The translations under genes were made by a program, and so were the position numbers. Source: Bacteroidales bacterium UBA3856 (lineage in GTDB: Bacteria; Bacteroidota; Bacteroidia; Bacteroidales; UBA932). From it: a stretch of 5,233 nucleotides of DNA. The stretch covers positions 1 through 5,233 of the forward strand of contig DGHE01000202.1 in the NCBI GenBank assembly GCA_002392525.1, in the 5' to 3' direction. The notes under the pieces were generated by a model. That model was not told the DNA's origin. It ran no database searches and worked only from the letters and a program-made list of their open reading frames with translations. This document shows positions 4,837-5,233 of this stretch, in pieces; position 1 is the first letter of the stretch; every line of letters begins with the position of its first letter.

Positions 4837-5233
4837 TCAGTCGTTATTAAGTTCTGTTATGTCAATGGTCCGGCATGAAGGATCTCCCATCAGGTAGCGG
4901 GAGTAGTGGTCTGCCATCCGGAAGAAGAAATACTCGTTCATGTCCCCGAAGCCGTGGCGCTGGCCCGGCAGCAGCACGAACTCGAAGCGCTTGTTGGCCC
5001 GGATGAGGGCGTCCACAACGCGGATGGAGTTGGCCGGATTCACGTTGTCGTCCATGTCTCCGTGCACCAGCATGAGATGCCCCTTCAGGCGCGAAGCCAG
5101 TTCCTGGTTGGTGTCAATGTGATACACGAACGTGGTGTCTCCCTGGCTCACCTTTTCCTGGATGCCATGATGCTGCTCGCTCCACCAGCGGTTATAAATG
5201 CTGTTGTCGTGGTTGCCGGCGCAGGAAACGGCC
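4837..5233 (-). CDS. S9 prolyl oligopeptidase-family peptidase, C-terminal part
   Basis: This is the 3' end of a serine peptidase gene; the N-terminal beta-propeller and catalytic serine lie outside the window. Open to the right edge, it gives 131 complete codons. Numbered from the first, AGNHDNSIYNRWWSEQHHG (5-23) is the stretch that follows the nucleophile elbow in this family. HGDMDDNV (57-64) carries the catalytic Asp61 of the triad, and GQRHGFG (90-96) carries the catalytic His93. The C-terminus FFFRMADHYSRYLMG is the usual last helix. A GTG at 5151 is internal, not a start, because coding continues upstream with family-typical sequence. Enzymes of this family (DPP IV and relatives) release dipeptides or cleave after proline and are usually periplasmic in Bacteroidota. 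Which subtype this is cannot be told from the C-terminus. It is followed after 5 bp by the DUF3298 lipoprotein gene. Confidence 0.93.
   Translation of the reverse strand, partial: AVSCAGNHDNSIYNRWWSEQHHGIQEKVSQGDTTFVYHIDTNQELASRLKGHLMLVHGDMDDNVNPANSIRVVDALIRANKRFEFVLLPGQRHGFGDMNEYFFFRMADHYSRYLMGDPSCRTIDITELNND

Overview
The window looks like chromosomal DNA from a member of the Bacteroidota, most likely a gut-type Bacteroidales. The evidence is: Bacteroidota-style promoters (TTTG about 19-21 bp before TAnnTTTG) ahead of the tRNA and a TATCTTTG box ahead of upp and the GH3 gene; A-rich leaders without Shine-Dalgarno sequences; several lipoproteins with short signal peptides; a BspA-type leucine-rich-repeat remnant; and an S9 peptidase. 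The genus cannot be settled from the sequence alone.

Layout. 1-554 (minus) is the start of a glycine-zipper/OmpA lipoprotein that runs off the left edge. 555-827 is a leader region with a large near-perfect palindrome, followed by a textbook promoter. 828-900 is tRNA-Gly(GCC), with an intrinsic terminator at 904-930. 931-1638 has no supportable gene but is packed with inverted and direct repeats: four alternating copies of a 14-mer, a 16-bp perfect palindrome, and a perfect 20-bp-stem hairpin. 1639-1925 (plus) is a frameshifted remnant of a secreted BspA-like LRR protein. Just after its stop lies a 16-nt near-copy of the tRNA-Gly T-arm/3' region (1927-1942), so the repeat-rich stretch plus the LRR remnant is bracketed by tRNA-derived sequence. 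That is the most suggestive sign of an old integration here.

1952-3145 (minus) is a lipoprotein GH3 beta-N-acetylhexosaminidase-like enzyme. It is divergent from upp (3237-3866, plus), and the two share a 38-bp control region with back-to-back TATCTTTG boxes. upp ends at a strong terminator. 3971-4065 holds two related long hairpins. 4091-4831 (minus) is a DUF3298-type lipoprotein, lying 5 bp downstream of the C-terminal end of an S9 prolyl oligopeptidase-family peptidase (4837-5233, minus), which enters from the right edge.

Function. Most proteins belong to the cell envelope: peptidoglycan anchoring (OmpA), amino-sugar glycoside cleavage (GH3), peptide hydrolysis (S9) and a DUF3298 lipoprotein. 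upp is a housekeeping pyrimidine-salvage gene. No complete mobile element, CRISPR array or recognisable defence system is present. The unexplained content is the dense family of hairpins and repeats in the gaps between genes.
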